DNA from: Gemmataceae bacterium
GTDB taxonomy: Bacteria; Planctomycetota; Planctomycetia; Gemmatales; Gemmataceae
Assembly: GCA_019694755.1 (NCBI GenBank)
Contig: JAIBBI010000046.1
Span: 1-33,257 of the forward strand
Reading direction: 5' to 3'
DNA length: 33,257 bases
In this document: piece after piece, positions 23,905 to 31,142 of the stretch
How the letters are laid out: each line of letters starts with the position of its first letter
How positions within the stretch are numbered: the first letter of the stretch is position 1
Made by a program: the position numbers and the translations under genes
Notes under the pieces: generated by a model
Database searches by the model: none
What the model saw: only the letters and a program-made list of their open reading frames with translations
What the model was told of the DNA's origin: nothing

Positions 23905-24547
23905 GTGAGTGCCCGGAACATGCTGATTTTTGTGGACGAGTCCGGAGATACAGGATTCAAGTTTGAAAAGGGGTCGACGGATTACTTTGTGGTGACTGCG
24001 GTACTGTTCGAAGAGCCTGCCCACGCCGAGTCTTGTGCCGCGGCAATTCACTCCGTCAGGCGATCACTGAGGCTTGGTTCCAAGTCTGAGTTCAAGTTCA
24101 ACAAGGCGAATCACCGCTTCCGCATGGCGTTTTTTCGAGGCGATCCGCCCGGAGCGATTCCGGTATCACTCATTCGCGCTCAACAAACGCAAGACGGTCG
24201 GCCAGGGATTCCGGCACAAGGACTCTGCGTACAAGGCCCCCATCCGGTTTCTTTTTGAGAACATAAGACACGATCTGCCCGGTGCGACGGTTTGGTTCGA
24301 CCGCTGCGGAGACCGCGGGTTCGCAGACAACCTGAAGAACTATCTCATGAAGCGTTTGAGGGATAAAACGGGGAAGAGCCCGTTCCGGAAGATCAAGTCG
24401 GTCACATCGCACAGCAATGTGTTGATTCAAATGGCAGACATGGTCTGCGGTGCAGTAGCCTGCTCATTGAAGCCGGAGCGAACAGACGCGGCAGATTACC
24501 GAAACGCAATCAAAAGCCACGAAGTGCGGCTTCGGGTATGGCCGTAA
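23905..24547 (+). pseudogene. DUF3800 protein gene with a frameshift in a T6 run
   Basis: The first frame gives MLIFVDESGDTGFKFEKGST followed by DYFVVTAVLFEE, the typical N-terminus of DUF3800 (RNase H-like fold, 'DESGD.G'). It continues to FKFNKANHRFRMAFF and then loses similarity. The next frame takes over as FFEAIRPERFRYHSFALNKR, includes VWFDRCGDRGFADNLKNYL, and ends with VTSHSNVLIQMADMVCGAVA, the conserved 'QMADMVCGA' block. The switch falls on six Ts at 24130-24135; five Ts would restore one continuous frame of about 210 residues. This is either a real inactivation, a slippage site or a homopolymer sequencing error. The start may be the GTG at 23905 or the ATG at 23920. DUF3800 genes often lie in defence islands. 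Confidence 0.85.
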
Positions 24548-24789
24548 AAAAACCCGTCAGCCTATCCCCTTGCGGGGCACGCGCACCATACGGTGACAGT
24601 TCGGCTGGCAGGTCAATTGTGTTGAAATCATACTCGATTCACGTGCCCCGGTCAACTTTCACCGGTGGCCACACCCCCCGACCCACGCTGCGGAGCCGCA
24701 AAGTGCCCGTGTCCCGGCAGGAGCCGGGCACGGGGAGAGAGCCCACCACCTCGCCAGTTGCAGATGCGTGCCCGCCAGCGCTGGTCCAT

Positions 24790-24813
24790 CGGCATTCTGG
24801 CGAATGCCGCTAC
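24790..24813 (-). repeat. REP hairpin with GTAG head (minus orientation)
   Basis: On the minus strand GTAG is followed by CGGCATTCGCCAGAATGCCG, identical to the two plus-strand copies near 15.9 kb. Confidence 0.88.
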
Positions 24814-24966
24814 GAAGACGGCCTCCGTCCCCTGCCAAAACGGCAGTTTTCCCGATTCCCGATTCGCGGCTCCCGACTCCCGATATCGCCGCAACCGTCC
24901 GCCCGGCCACATCTTAAGTGCCCGCGCATCACCGTGATCCACCCGGTGAAACGAAACGGGTGTGTG

Positions 24967-24986
24967 TGAAATGAAATGAAATGAAA
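24967..24986 (+). repeat. (TGAAA)4 microsatellite
   Basis: Four perfect tandem copies of TGAAA lie 19 bp beyond the stop codon of dnaN. Slippage could change the copy number. No coding role is seen. Confidence 0.85.
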
Positions 24987-25005
24987 CGCTTCCGGGCCGG
25001 CCGGG

Positions 25006-26109
25006 TCAGCTCAGCGGCATGACCAGGTACTGGTAGTTCGGGCCGTTGCGGAAGAGGGCCGGGCGGGTGCCGTCGGTCATCTCCAGCGTCAGCGGGTCGT
25101 CCACTTCCAGGATCTTCAACAGGTCGATCACGTACACCGGGTCGAAGTTGATGTCGATCTTTGCCCCGTCGTACTCGATCGGGATCTCGACCTTCGACCT
25201 GCCCGTCGCCGCCCCCTGGGCCTGCAGCGTCAGCTTGCCCGCGGCAAACTGGAACATCACCCGCTTGCTCTCGTCGTCGGTCATGATCGCCGCCTGGCGC
25301 ACCGCGCTCAGCATCGGGCCGACCGCCAGCGGAATCTTCACGGCCGACTTCTTCGGCAGGATGTCCTTGTACGGCGGATACCGGCCCTCCACGAGCCGGG
25401 TATACACCAGGGCCCGGGCCGTCTGAAACAACGCCTCGTTCTGCCGGAGGCTCACCTTCACCAGCTCCGAGTCGTCGACCAGGTTCCGCTCCAGCAGGCT
25501 CATGGCCTTCGAGGGGACGAGGTGCTGGCCGCCCTTGGTGTCGTGCCCGCCGACCTCGTGGGCCTCGCCGGTGATCACGGCAAGCCGCTTGCTGTCGGTG
25601 GCCACCAGCTTGGCCGTGCTGCCCTCCAGCTCCCAGAGCACGCCCGTCATCGCGTAGCGGGTGCTCTCCTTGGCCGCGGCGAACACCGTCTTGCGGATCA
25701 TCGTCCGCAGCACGCCGGCCGTGATCTCGTGGTACTTCTTGTCGGCCTGGTCCGGCACGTCGGGAAACGCCGACGGGTCTTCGGAGGCCATCTCGAACTC
25801 GGTGCTGTGCCCGGTCACCATGACCCGCTCGGCATCGGCCTCGATGGTCAGGCGGTCGTCGGTGGATTCCCGGAGAATCGAGAGCAGCCGGCTGGCGGGT
25901 AGAATGGCGTCGCCCGGCTTCAACACCTTGGGGCTGCGGACCTCGAGGCGGATGCCCTGCTCCAGGTCCGTGGCCATCAGCGTGCACCGGTCGCCCTGGG
26001 CCACGGCCTTGATGTGCCGGAGGATCGGCTTCACGTCTTTCGAGGCGACGGCCGCGGCGACGAGCTGGCAATCCTGCAGGAGGGCTTCGCGTTCACAATC
26101 GAGTTTCAT
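25006..26109 (-). CDS. dnaN: DNA polymerase III beta subunit (sliding clamp)
   Basis: A 367-residue protein, the normal length for DnaN. It forms the ring-shaped clamp that tethers DNA polymerase III to DNA. Recognisable blocks are MKLDCEREALLQDCQLVAAA, LMATDLEQGIRLEV, LWELEGSTAKLVATDSKRLA, VEGRYPPYKDILPKKS and the C-terminus NYQYLVMPLS, equivalent to the usual YVVMPMR-like end. The ATG at 26109 is preferred over the long upstream extension because the family N-terminus starts there and GGAG lies about ten bases upstream. dnaA and recF are not adjacent, so the classical dnaA-dnaN-recF order is not kept here. Confidence 0.96.
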   Translation of the reverse strand: MKLDCEREALLQDCQLVAAAVASKDVKPILRHIKAVAQGDRCTLMATDLEQGIRLEVRSPKVLKPGDAILPASRLLSILRESTDDRLTIEADAERVMVTGHSTEFEMASEDPSAFPDVPDQADKKYHEITAGVLRTMIRKTVFAAAKESTRYAMTGVLWELEGSTAKLVATDSKRLAVITGEAHEVGGHDTKGGQHLVPSKAMSLLERNLVDDSELVKVSLRQNEALFQTARALVYTRLVEGRYPPYKDILPKKSAVKIPLAVGPMLSAVRQAAIMTDDESKRVMFQFAAGKLTLQAQGAATGRSKVEIPIEYDGAKIDINFDPVYVIDLLKILEVDDPLTLEMTDGTRPALFRNGPNYQYLVMPLS

Positions 26110-26503
26110 GGCCCTGCTCTCCGTACTTCTTCTCTGAACTAAGAAGGAAGTATTTAAATAAGGTGGAGGTAATATCAGGGGAACGAAATCCCGCTGATAA
26201 CCTCCGGGCGGCCCGGCCGAGGCACCGGCCCGGCAACGGGTTAAGGCGATCCGCACGCCGTTGGCCGACTGTCAATAACCCGTCGTTCACCGGCGGGTTA
26301 CGCTGTCGGCGGATCGGTCGCTTTTTCGCCGACCCGACGATCGATGATTCCGTCGACAGCCGTCGACACGATATCAACAGCCCATCGTCGATGCTTTCGA
26401 CGAAGGACCAACACCGGTCGGCGGCCCGAAGCGCGCAATCTTGCCCAGAGCGAGTAGTTTACCGAAATTGACCGAGCCGCACAGACAGTCACGAGGGCGT
26501 CGG
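26110..26503. promoter_or_regulatory. Divergent intergenic region upstream of dnaN and the GYF gene
   Basis: About 394 bp without a gene. It contains an AT-rich palindrome TATTTAAATA (26151-26160) about 40 bp before dnaN, the best candidate for its promoter, and an inverted repeat GTCGAC-AGCC-GTCGAC (26353-26368). I found no good DnaA box (TTATNCACA) on either strand, so an origin is not supported. Confidence 0.4.
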
Positions 26504-27361
26504 ATGGCGAAGTGGTACATCGACAGGTCGGGCACGGTGTCGGGTCCGGTGCGGTCGTCGCAGCTTCGGAAGATGGCCGCCGCGGGCGAGTTGTTGCCCG
26601 AACACCTGGTGCGCAAAGACGAGACCGGCCGCTGGTGCCGGGCGGCGAGCGTGGGCGGCCTGTTCCCGTCGAAGGCCCCGGCCGACACCGGCCCGGACTT
26701 CGCATTCCTCGAATCGGCCACCGACGAGCCGACCGGCGACGGCGGCATGTTCGACTTCAGCAAGTTGACAGAGCCGGCCCCGCGCGACGTGAGTCATCCC
26801 ACACCGCCGCCGAAGGAGAAACCCCAGGCCCACCGCCCGGGCGAAGACGACGACCGCGTGCCGCTCAATCAGAGCGCGGACCCGACCGAAAACGCCGGCC
26901 CGGGCACCGACCGGATCAAGCTCGACGACATCGAATTCCGGACCGTCTCCACGATCAAGGTCGACGACGGCGAAGTAACCCGGGCGATTCCCGCGCCGTC
27001 GATTCATGGGGTGATGCCGCAGTCACTGACCTCGGGCGACACGCTCACCGGCATCGCGGCGACGACCGGCAGCCACGGCGTGAAACCCACCGGCGGCATG
27101 ACCACGCTGGCGTTCATGCCGCACTCGCTGCTGGCGCGGACCGTGCGCTCGGTGGGGTCGGTGGCCGAGGTGTTCCTGCCGCTGGGCAAGATCGACTCGG
27201 CCGTGATCATCGACGGCACGCTGGGCGAGTTGCCGAGCAAGTTGTTGACAGTCTCCGCGGGGCGGACGCAGGTCACGCTGGCGATCGCGGGCGACGCGGA
27301 GCCGGCCCGGGTGTTCGTGCTGCGGCTGATGCAGCGGATCGCCGGCAGCCAGGACTCCTAA
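26504..27361 (+). CDS. GYF_2 domain protein
   Basis: A 285-residue protein. The N-terminal 55 residues, KWYIDRSGTVSGPVRSSQLR followed by KMAAAGELLPEHLVRKDETG then RW, are a GYF_2 domain (the W-Y...G..GP....L...G.....V...G...W pattern), thought to bind peptides. A long acidic, proline-rich linker follows (about 65-165). The C-terminal ~100 residues (LAFMPHSLLARTVRSVGSVA, KIDSAVIIDGTLGEL, TQVTLAIAGDAEPARVFVLR) look like a compact beta/alpha domain that I do not recognise. There is no membrane segment. The ATG at 26504 is preferred: GAGG lies about nine bases upstream and the domain begins at once. It is divergent from dnaN. Confidence 0.75.
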   Translation: MAKWYIDRSGTVSGPVRSSQLRKMAAAGELLPEHLVRKDETGRWCRAASVGGLFPSKAPADTGPDFAFLESATDEPTGDGGMFDFSKLTEPAPRDVSHPTPPPKEKPQAHRPGEDDDRVPLNQSADPTENAGPGTDRIKLDDIEFRTVSTIKVDDGEVTRAIPAPSIHGVMPQSLTSGDTLTGIAATTGSHGVKPTGGMTTLAFMPHSLLARTVRSVGSVAEVFLPLGKIDSAVIIDGTLGELPSKLLTVSAGRTQVTLAIAGDAEPARVFVLRLMQRIAGSQDS

Positions 27362-27396
27362 AACTCTCACTACGCAGGCTGGGTAAACCTGCACGA

Positions 27397-27417
27397 CGAC
27401 GGCCCGCCCCGCCGTCG
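27397..27417 (+). terminator. Hairpin between the GYF gene and the redoxin fusion gene
   Basis: CGACGGC-CCGCCCC-GCCGTCG gives a 7-bp stem, and a smaller stem GCAGG...CCTGC lies at 27374-27392. No T-run follows, so termination is only possible, not shown. Confidence 0.3.
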
Positions 27418-27434
27418 CCGCGAGGGCGTGTTTC

Positions 27435-29279
27435 ATGAAGAGAATGCTGACGATCATCGCCGGGCTGCTCCTGGCCGGCGCGAGCCCGGCGGCCGAAATC
27501 CCGCTGACCGGCCTCGACGGCGCGGCCAGGACCCTATCGCAGGTGAAGGGCGAGAAGGCGACGGTGGTCGTGACGATGGCGTTCGACTGCCCGATCGCGG
27601 TGGGCTACGCCGCCGACCTCGCCGCAATGGCGAAGGAGTTCGGGCCGCGGGGCGTCGCATTCGTCGGCGTCTGCCCGACGCAGGACCCGCCGGCGACGCT
27701 GAGCAAGCAGGCGGCCGACTTCAAGCTCGGCTTCCCGATCTACCGCGACGCCGACGCGAAGACGGCTGACGCTCTGGGGGCGACCATCACGCCCGAAGCG
27801 TTCGTCTTCGACAGTGATCTGAAGCTGAAATACCGCGGCCGGATCGATGACAGCTACGTCGCCCGGCTCAAGCGTGCCGCGGCGACCACCCGGCACGACC
27901 TGAAAGACGCGATCGAAGCGACGCTCGCCGGCAAACCGATCGCAGAACCCACGACGACGGCCATCGGCTGCCCCGTCGAACGGCCCTCGACCGCGGCAGC
28001 CACCGGCGCGGTGACGTATCACCGCGACGTCGCACCGCTCCTGGCAAAGCACTGCGTGAGCTGCCACCGACCCGGCGAGGTCGGCCCGTTCTCGCTGCTG
28101 ACCTACCAACAGGCGAAGAAGTGGGCCGGCGACATCAAGGAATACACGGCCACAAAGCAGATGCCGCCCTGGTTGCCGCAAGCCGGCGTCGCGATGCAGG
28201 GCGAGCGTCGCATGACCGACAAGGAGATCGCAACCCTGGCCGCGTGGGTCGATGCAGGTTCCCCGGAAGGACCGAAGACGGAGGCGCCGGCGATCGCCGC
28301 GCCGGTCGAAGGTTGGGCTCGCGGCAAGCCGGACCTGATCCTCGAAGCATCGGACGTGTTCCAGGTGGGCCCGACCGGCCGCGACGTGTTCCGCGTGTTC
28401 GTCATCCCGACGAAGCTGACGGAAGACAAGTGGGTGGTGGGATACGAAGTCCGCCCGGGTAACACGAAGGTCGTCCATCACACGCTGCACTTCTTCGACA
28501 CCACGGGGTCGGGCCGCGGGCTGGAAACGAAGTCGCAGGCCAAGCAGGACCCGCTCGCCGCGGACCGCGGGCCCGGCTACTCGGTGGGCATGGGCGTCGG
28601 CTTCTTCCCGCCGGTCTTCCGCTTGGGCGACAAGCCGAAGTTCGGCGGCCTGGGCGGCTACGCGCCGGGGCAGGGCCCTCAAATGCTGCCCGAAGGTACT
28701 GGCTGGTATCTCCCGGCCGGCAGCGACTTCCTGCTCCAGGTCCACTACCACCGCACGGGCAAGGCCGAGTCAGACCGCACGCAGGTCGGCCTGTACTTCG
28801 CGAAGAAGCCGGTGGAACAGCCCTGGCAGACCGTCGTCGTGCCGGGCATGAAGCCGTTCGAAAAGATCGCCGCCAACGACGCGCACCACGCGTCGAAGGG
28901 CACGATCTACCTGCACCACGACGCGGTGCTGCACAACGTCCTGCCGCACATGCACCTGCTCGGCAAGAGCGTGAAAGTGTCGCTGACGTTACCCGGCGGC
29001 GAACCGCAGACGATCATCGAGATCCCGGCCTGGGACTACAACTGGCAGGAGACGTACTGGTTCGCAAAGCCGATCGCTGCCCCGGCCGGCAGCCGGATCG
29101 ATGTCGAGGCGGTCTTCGACAACAGCAGCACCAACCCGAACAACCCGTCGATGCCGCCGAAGGACGTGTTCCAGGGCGAGCAGACGACCAACGAAATGCT
29201 CTTCGCGTTTCTCGGCGCAACGAGCCAGGCGAAACCCTGGCAACTGATCCGCTTCCGCCCGCTGCCTCCGGGGAAGTGA
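27435..29279 (+). CDS. Redoxin - cytochrome c - copper ascorbate-dependent monooxygenase-like fusion protein
   Basis: A 614-residue exported protein (signal peptide MKRMLTIIAGLLLAGASPAA). Domain 1 (about 21-170) is a thioredoxin/AhpC-like redoxin with MAFDCPIAV, where only Cys52 is present at the site that often holds two cysteines. Domain 2 (about 193-275) has a heme-c site CVSCH (207-211) with the pattern YHRDVAPLLAKHCVSCHRPG then EVGPFSL and a likely axial Met in KQMPPW. Domain 3 (about 295-614) resembles the copper type II ascorbate-dependent monooxygenase fold with VVHHTLHFF (His348-His349), LQVHYH (His437, His439) and LPHMHLLGK (His505, His507). Such fusions occur in planctomycetes and acidobacteria; the substrate is unknown. 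It is followed 20 bp later by the VOC gene. Confidence 0.88.
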   Translation: MKRMLTIIAGLLLAGASPAAEIPLTGLDGAARTLSQVKGEKATVVVTMAFDCPIAVGYAADLAAMAKEFGPRGVAFVGVCPTQDPPATLSKQAADFKLGFPIYRDADAKTADALGATITPEAFVFDSDLKLKYRGRIDDSYVARLKRAAATTRHDLKDAIEATLAGKPIAEPTTTAIGCPVERPSTAAATGAVTYHRDVAPLLAKHCVSCHRPGEVGPFSLLTYQQAKKWAGDIKEYTATKQMPPWLPQAGVAMQGERRMTDKEIATLAAWVDAGSPEGPKTEAPAIAAPVEGWARGKPDLILEASDVFQVGPTGRDVFRVFVIPTKLTEDKWVVGYEVRPGNTKVVHHTLHFFDTTGSGRGLETKSQAKQDPLAADRGPGYSVGMGVGFFPPVFRLGDKPKFGGLGGYAPGQGPQMLPEGTGWYLPAGSDFLLQVHYHRTGKAESDRTQVGLYFAKKPVEQPWQTVVVPGMKPFEKIAANDAHHASKGTIYLHHDAVLHNVLPHMHLLGKSVKVSLTLPGGEPQTIIEIPAWDYNWQETYWFAKPIAAPAGSRIDVEAVFDNSSTNPNNPSMPPKDVFQGEQTTNEMLFAFLGATSQAKPWQLIRFRPLPPGK

Positions 29280-29299
29280 GGCGAATTCAGGAATCCGCC

Positions 29300-29671
29300 A
29301 TGCCCCAACTCTACTCCGTCACCCCGCGAATCTCGGTCGGCGATCTCGAGCGTTCGATCGCATTTTACCGCGACCTACTCGGGTTCCGGGTCGGGGCGGT
29401 GTTTCCGCCGGAGAGCCCGACATTTGCGTTACTCGAGGGCGGCCGGGTCGCGCTCCAGCTTTCGATGGAGCAACCGCCAGGCACCACGACGATCTACTTC
29501 GAGGTCGACGACGCGGCGGCGTGGCATGAGTTGCTGAAGAATCGCGTGCCGATCGCCTGGGGCCCCGAGGTGTACTTCTACCAGCGGCGCGAGTTCGCCG
29601 TCATGGACCCGGACGGGCACATGATCATTCTGTCGTCGGAAACGACCGACCCGCCGACCTGCCGGGAATGA
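29300..29671 (+). CDS. VOC family protein (glyoxalase/bleomycin-resistance fold)
   Basis: A 123-residue protein from the ATG at 29300. TPRISVGDLERSIAFYRDLL then GFRVG is the classic first beta-alpha-beta unit; TTTIYFEVDDAAAWHELLKN and REFAVMDPDGHMIILSSE close the second unit with the metal-ligand Glu region. The reaction or ligand cannot be told, since the fold includes lyases, dioxygenases and drug-binding proteins. It lies 20 bp after the redoxin-copper fusion and may share its transcript. Confidence 0.88.
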   Translation: MPQLYSVTPRISVGDLERSIAFYRDLLGFRVGAVFPPESPTFALLEGGRVALQLSMEQPPGTTTIYFEVDDAAAWHELLKNRVPIAWGPEVYFYQRREFAVMDPDGHMIILSSETTDPPTCRE

Positions 29672-29709
29672 CGCGGGGGCTTCTACTTCCCCGGCCGCGG
29701 CCCGCGTGG

Positions 29710-29715
29710 TAGACT
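29710..29715 (+). promoter_or_regulatory. Possible -10 element (TAGACT) of the GH25 operon
   Basis: GGTAGACT ends six bases before the ATG at 29722. If it is the -10 box, transcription would start at or next to the start codon, giving a leaderless mRNA. No Shine-Dalgarno is seen before this gene, which fits. Confidence 0.4.
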
Positions 29716-29721
29716 TCCTAC

Positions 29722-30438
29722 ATGGTGAATCGACGGGAATTCCTGCGAACGACGGCCGGGCTGGCCGCCGCGGTCACGCTGCCGGGCGTCGCCGCCGCGC
29801 AAGGCACCGTCACCGAAGGCATCGACGTATCCAACTACCAGGGCACAATCAACTGGGCGAGCGTGGCGGCAGACACGACTGCCAACGTCAAGTTTGCCAT
29901 CTGCAAGTGTACCGAAGGGCTCACCTTCACCGACGCGAAGTTCGCGACCAACTGGGCCGCCATCAAGGCGAACAACCTGATCCGCGGCGCGTACCACTAC
30001 GCCCGCTTTCAGAATGATCCCATCGCCGAGTGCAGGTTTTTCGTCAGCACCATGAAGCCGTCGAGTGGCGACCTGCCGCCCGTGGTCGATGTCGAGGCCA
30101 CCGGCAACAGTGGCTTCACGGGCACGCAGATCAAGAACTGGCTCCAGCGGTTCTGCGCGGAGCTGAAGAAGAAGACCGGCCGGCCCGGCATCATCTACAC
30201 CGGCTACTACTACTGGCGCGATAGCGCGGGCAACTCGCCGAACAACTGGGGTTTCCCGCTCTGGCACGCCCAGTATTCATCGAGTCCGACGCTCGGAAAC
30301 AGCTACCTGGCATGGCCGGGCGGCTGGACGTTCTGGCAATACACATCATCGGGCACCGTCGCCGGCATCAGCGGCGCGGTCGACCGCGACCAGTTTAACG
30401 GTTCCCTGGCGACCCTCAACGGGCTGCGACTCCCATGA
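29722..30438 (+). CDS. GH25 lysozyme-like protein with a Tat-type signal (copy 1)
   Basis: A 238-residue exported protein. The N-terminus NRREFLRTTAGLAAAVTLPG has a twin-arginine RRxFLR motif followed by a hydrophobic stretch and an AAA cleavage site. The catalytic domain is a GH25 muramidase-like barrel: GIDVSNYQGTINW (Asp35), KFAICKCTEGLTF, IRGAYHYARF, LPPVVDVEATG (Asp123, Glu125), GIIYTGYYYW, LWHAQY and FWQYTSSG...VDRDQFNG. All the expected acidic residues are present. GH25 enzymes cleave the MurNAc-GlcNAc bond of peptidoglycan. Its stop overlaps the start of copy 2 by four bases (ATGA), so the two are translationally coupled. Confidence 0.9.
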   Translation: MVNRREFLRTTAGLAAAVTLPGVAAAQGTVTEGIDVSNYQGTINWASVAADTTANVKFAICKCTEGLTFTDAKFATNWAAIKANNLIRGAYHYARFQNDPIAECRFFVSTMKPSSGDLPPVVDVEATGNSGFTGTQIKNWLQRFCAELKKKTGRPGIIYTGYYYWRDSAGNSPNNWGFPLWHAQYSSSPTLGNSYLAWPGGWTFWQYTSSGTVAGISGAVDRDQFNGSLATLNGLRLP

Positions 30439-31142
30439 CCGACCGCCGCGAGTTTCTGACCGGCTGCGTGACGCTCGCGGCCGCCGCCGCCACCGGCAGT
30501 GTCGCCATCGGGCAGGGCACCGTCACCGAAGGCATCGACGTATCCCACTGGCAGGGCACGATCAACTGGCCGTCGGTCGCCGCCGCGGGCATCAAGTTCG
30601 CGTTCTGCAAATGCTCCGAAGGCACGACCTACGTCGACCCGAAGTTCTCGACCAACTGGCCGGCCATCAAGGCCAACAACATCATCCGCGGGGCGTACCA
30701 CTTCGCCCGGTTCATGAACGACCCGATCGCCGAATGCCGGCATTTCGTCAGCACGCTCAAGCCGGTGAGCGGCGACCTGCCGCCCGTCGTGGATGTCGAG
30801 GCCCGGGACAACGCGGGCTTCACCGGCACCCACATCAAGAATTGGCTCCAGCGATTCTGTGCCGAGTTGAAGAAGAAGACCGGCCGGCCGGGCATCATCT
30901 ACACCGGCTTCTATTATTGGCGTGACGAGGCGGGCAACTCGCCGAACAACTGGGGCTTCCCGCTCTGGCACGCCCAGTATGCCGCCAGCCCGACCCTCGG
31001 CGACAGCTACCTCGCCTGGCCCAACGGCTGGAGCTTCTGGCAGTACACCAGTACCGGCAGCGTCAGCGGTATCACGGGAAACGTCGACCGCGATCAGTTC
31101 CGGGGCACACTCGCCGCGCTCGACGGCTGGCGCATCCCATGA
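30435..31142 (+). CDS. GH25 lysozyme-like protein with a Tat-type signal (copy 2)
   Basis: A 235-residue paralogue of the preceding gene, closely similar over the whole length. It also begins with a twin-arginine motif (DRREFLTG) and keeps Asp35 (GIDVSHWQG), Asp120 and Glu122 (PPVVDVEARD) and the final FWQYTSTG...VDRDQFRG. Two residues are missing after WPSVAA relative to copy 1. The start overlaps the end of copy 1 by four bases, and its own stop overlaps the DUF1559 start by four bases. A tandem duplication inside an operon is the simplest origin. Retained catalytic residues in both suggest both are functional, perhaps on different substrates or at different times. Confidence 0.9.
   Translation: MTDRREFLTGCVTLAAAAATGSVAIGQGTVTEGIDVSHWQGTINWPSVAAAGIKFAFCKCSEGTTYVDPKFSTNWPAIKANNIIRGAYHFARFMNDPIAECRHFVSTLKPVSGDLPPVVDVEARDNAGFTGTHIKNWLQRFCAELKKKTGRPGIIYTGFYYWRDEAGNSPNNWGFPLWHAQYAASPTLGDSYLAWPNGWSFWQYTSTGSVSGITGNVDRDQFRGTLAALDGWRIP

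Larger units (their letters stand above)
24548..25005. other. Intergenic region with repeat remnants
   Basis: About 458 bp between the DUF3800 gene and the end of dnaN. Positions 24698-24782 are a diverged partial copy of the 385-bp repeat, including the hairpin CCCGGCAGGAGCCGGG and CAGATGCGTG-CCGCC. A REP hairpin follows at 24790-24813, and a (TGAAA)4 microsatellite lies at 24967-24986. No protein-coding gene can be supported here. Confidence 0.6.

Noticed and set aside
26110-26503. Replication origin next to dnaN
   Set aside because: No TTATNCACA-like DnaA boxes or AT-rich unwinding tract beyond one short palindrome; dnaA is not adjacent.
30435-30480. Lipoprotein signal (LTGC) in the second GH25 protein
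   Set aside because: The Cys lies at residue 11, before the hydrophobic stretch rather than after it, so it cannot act as a normal lipobox. The twin-arginine reading fits better.
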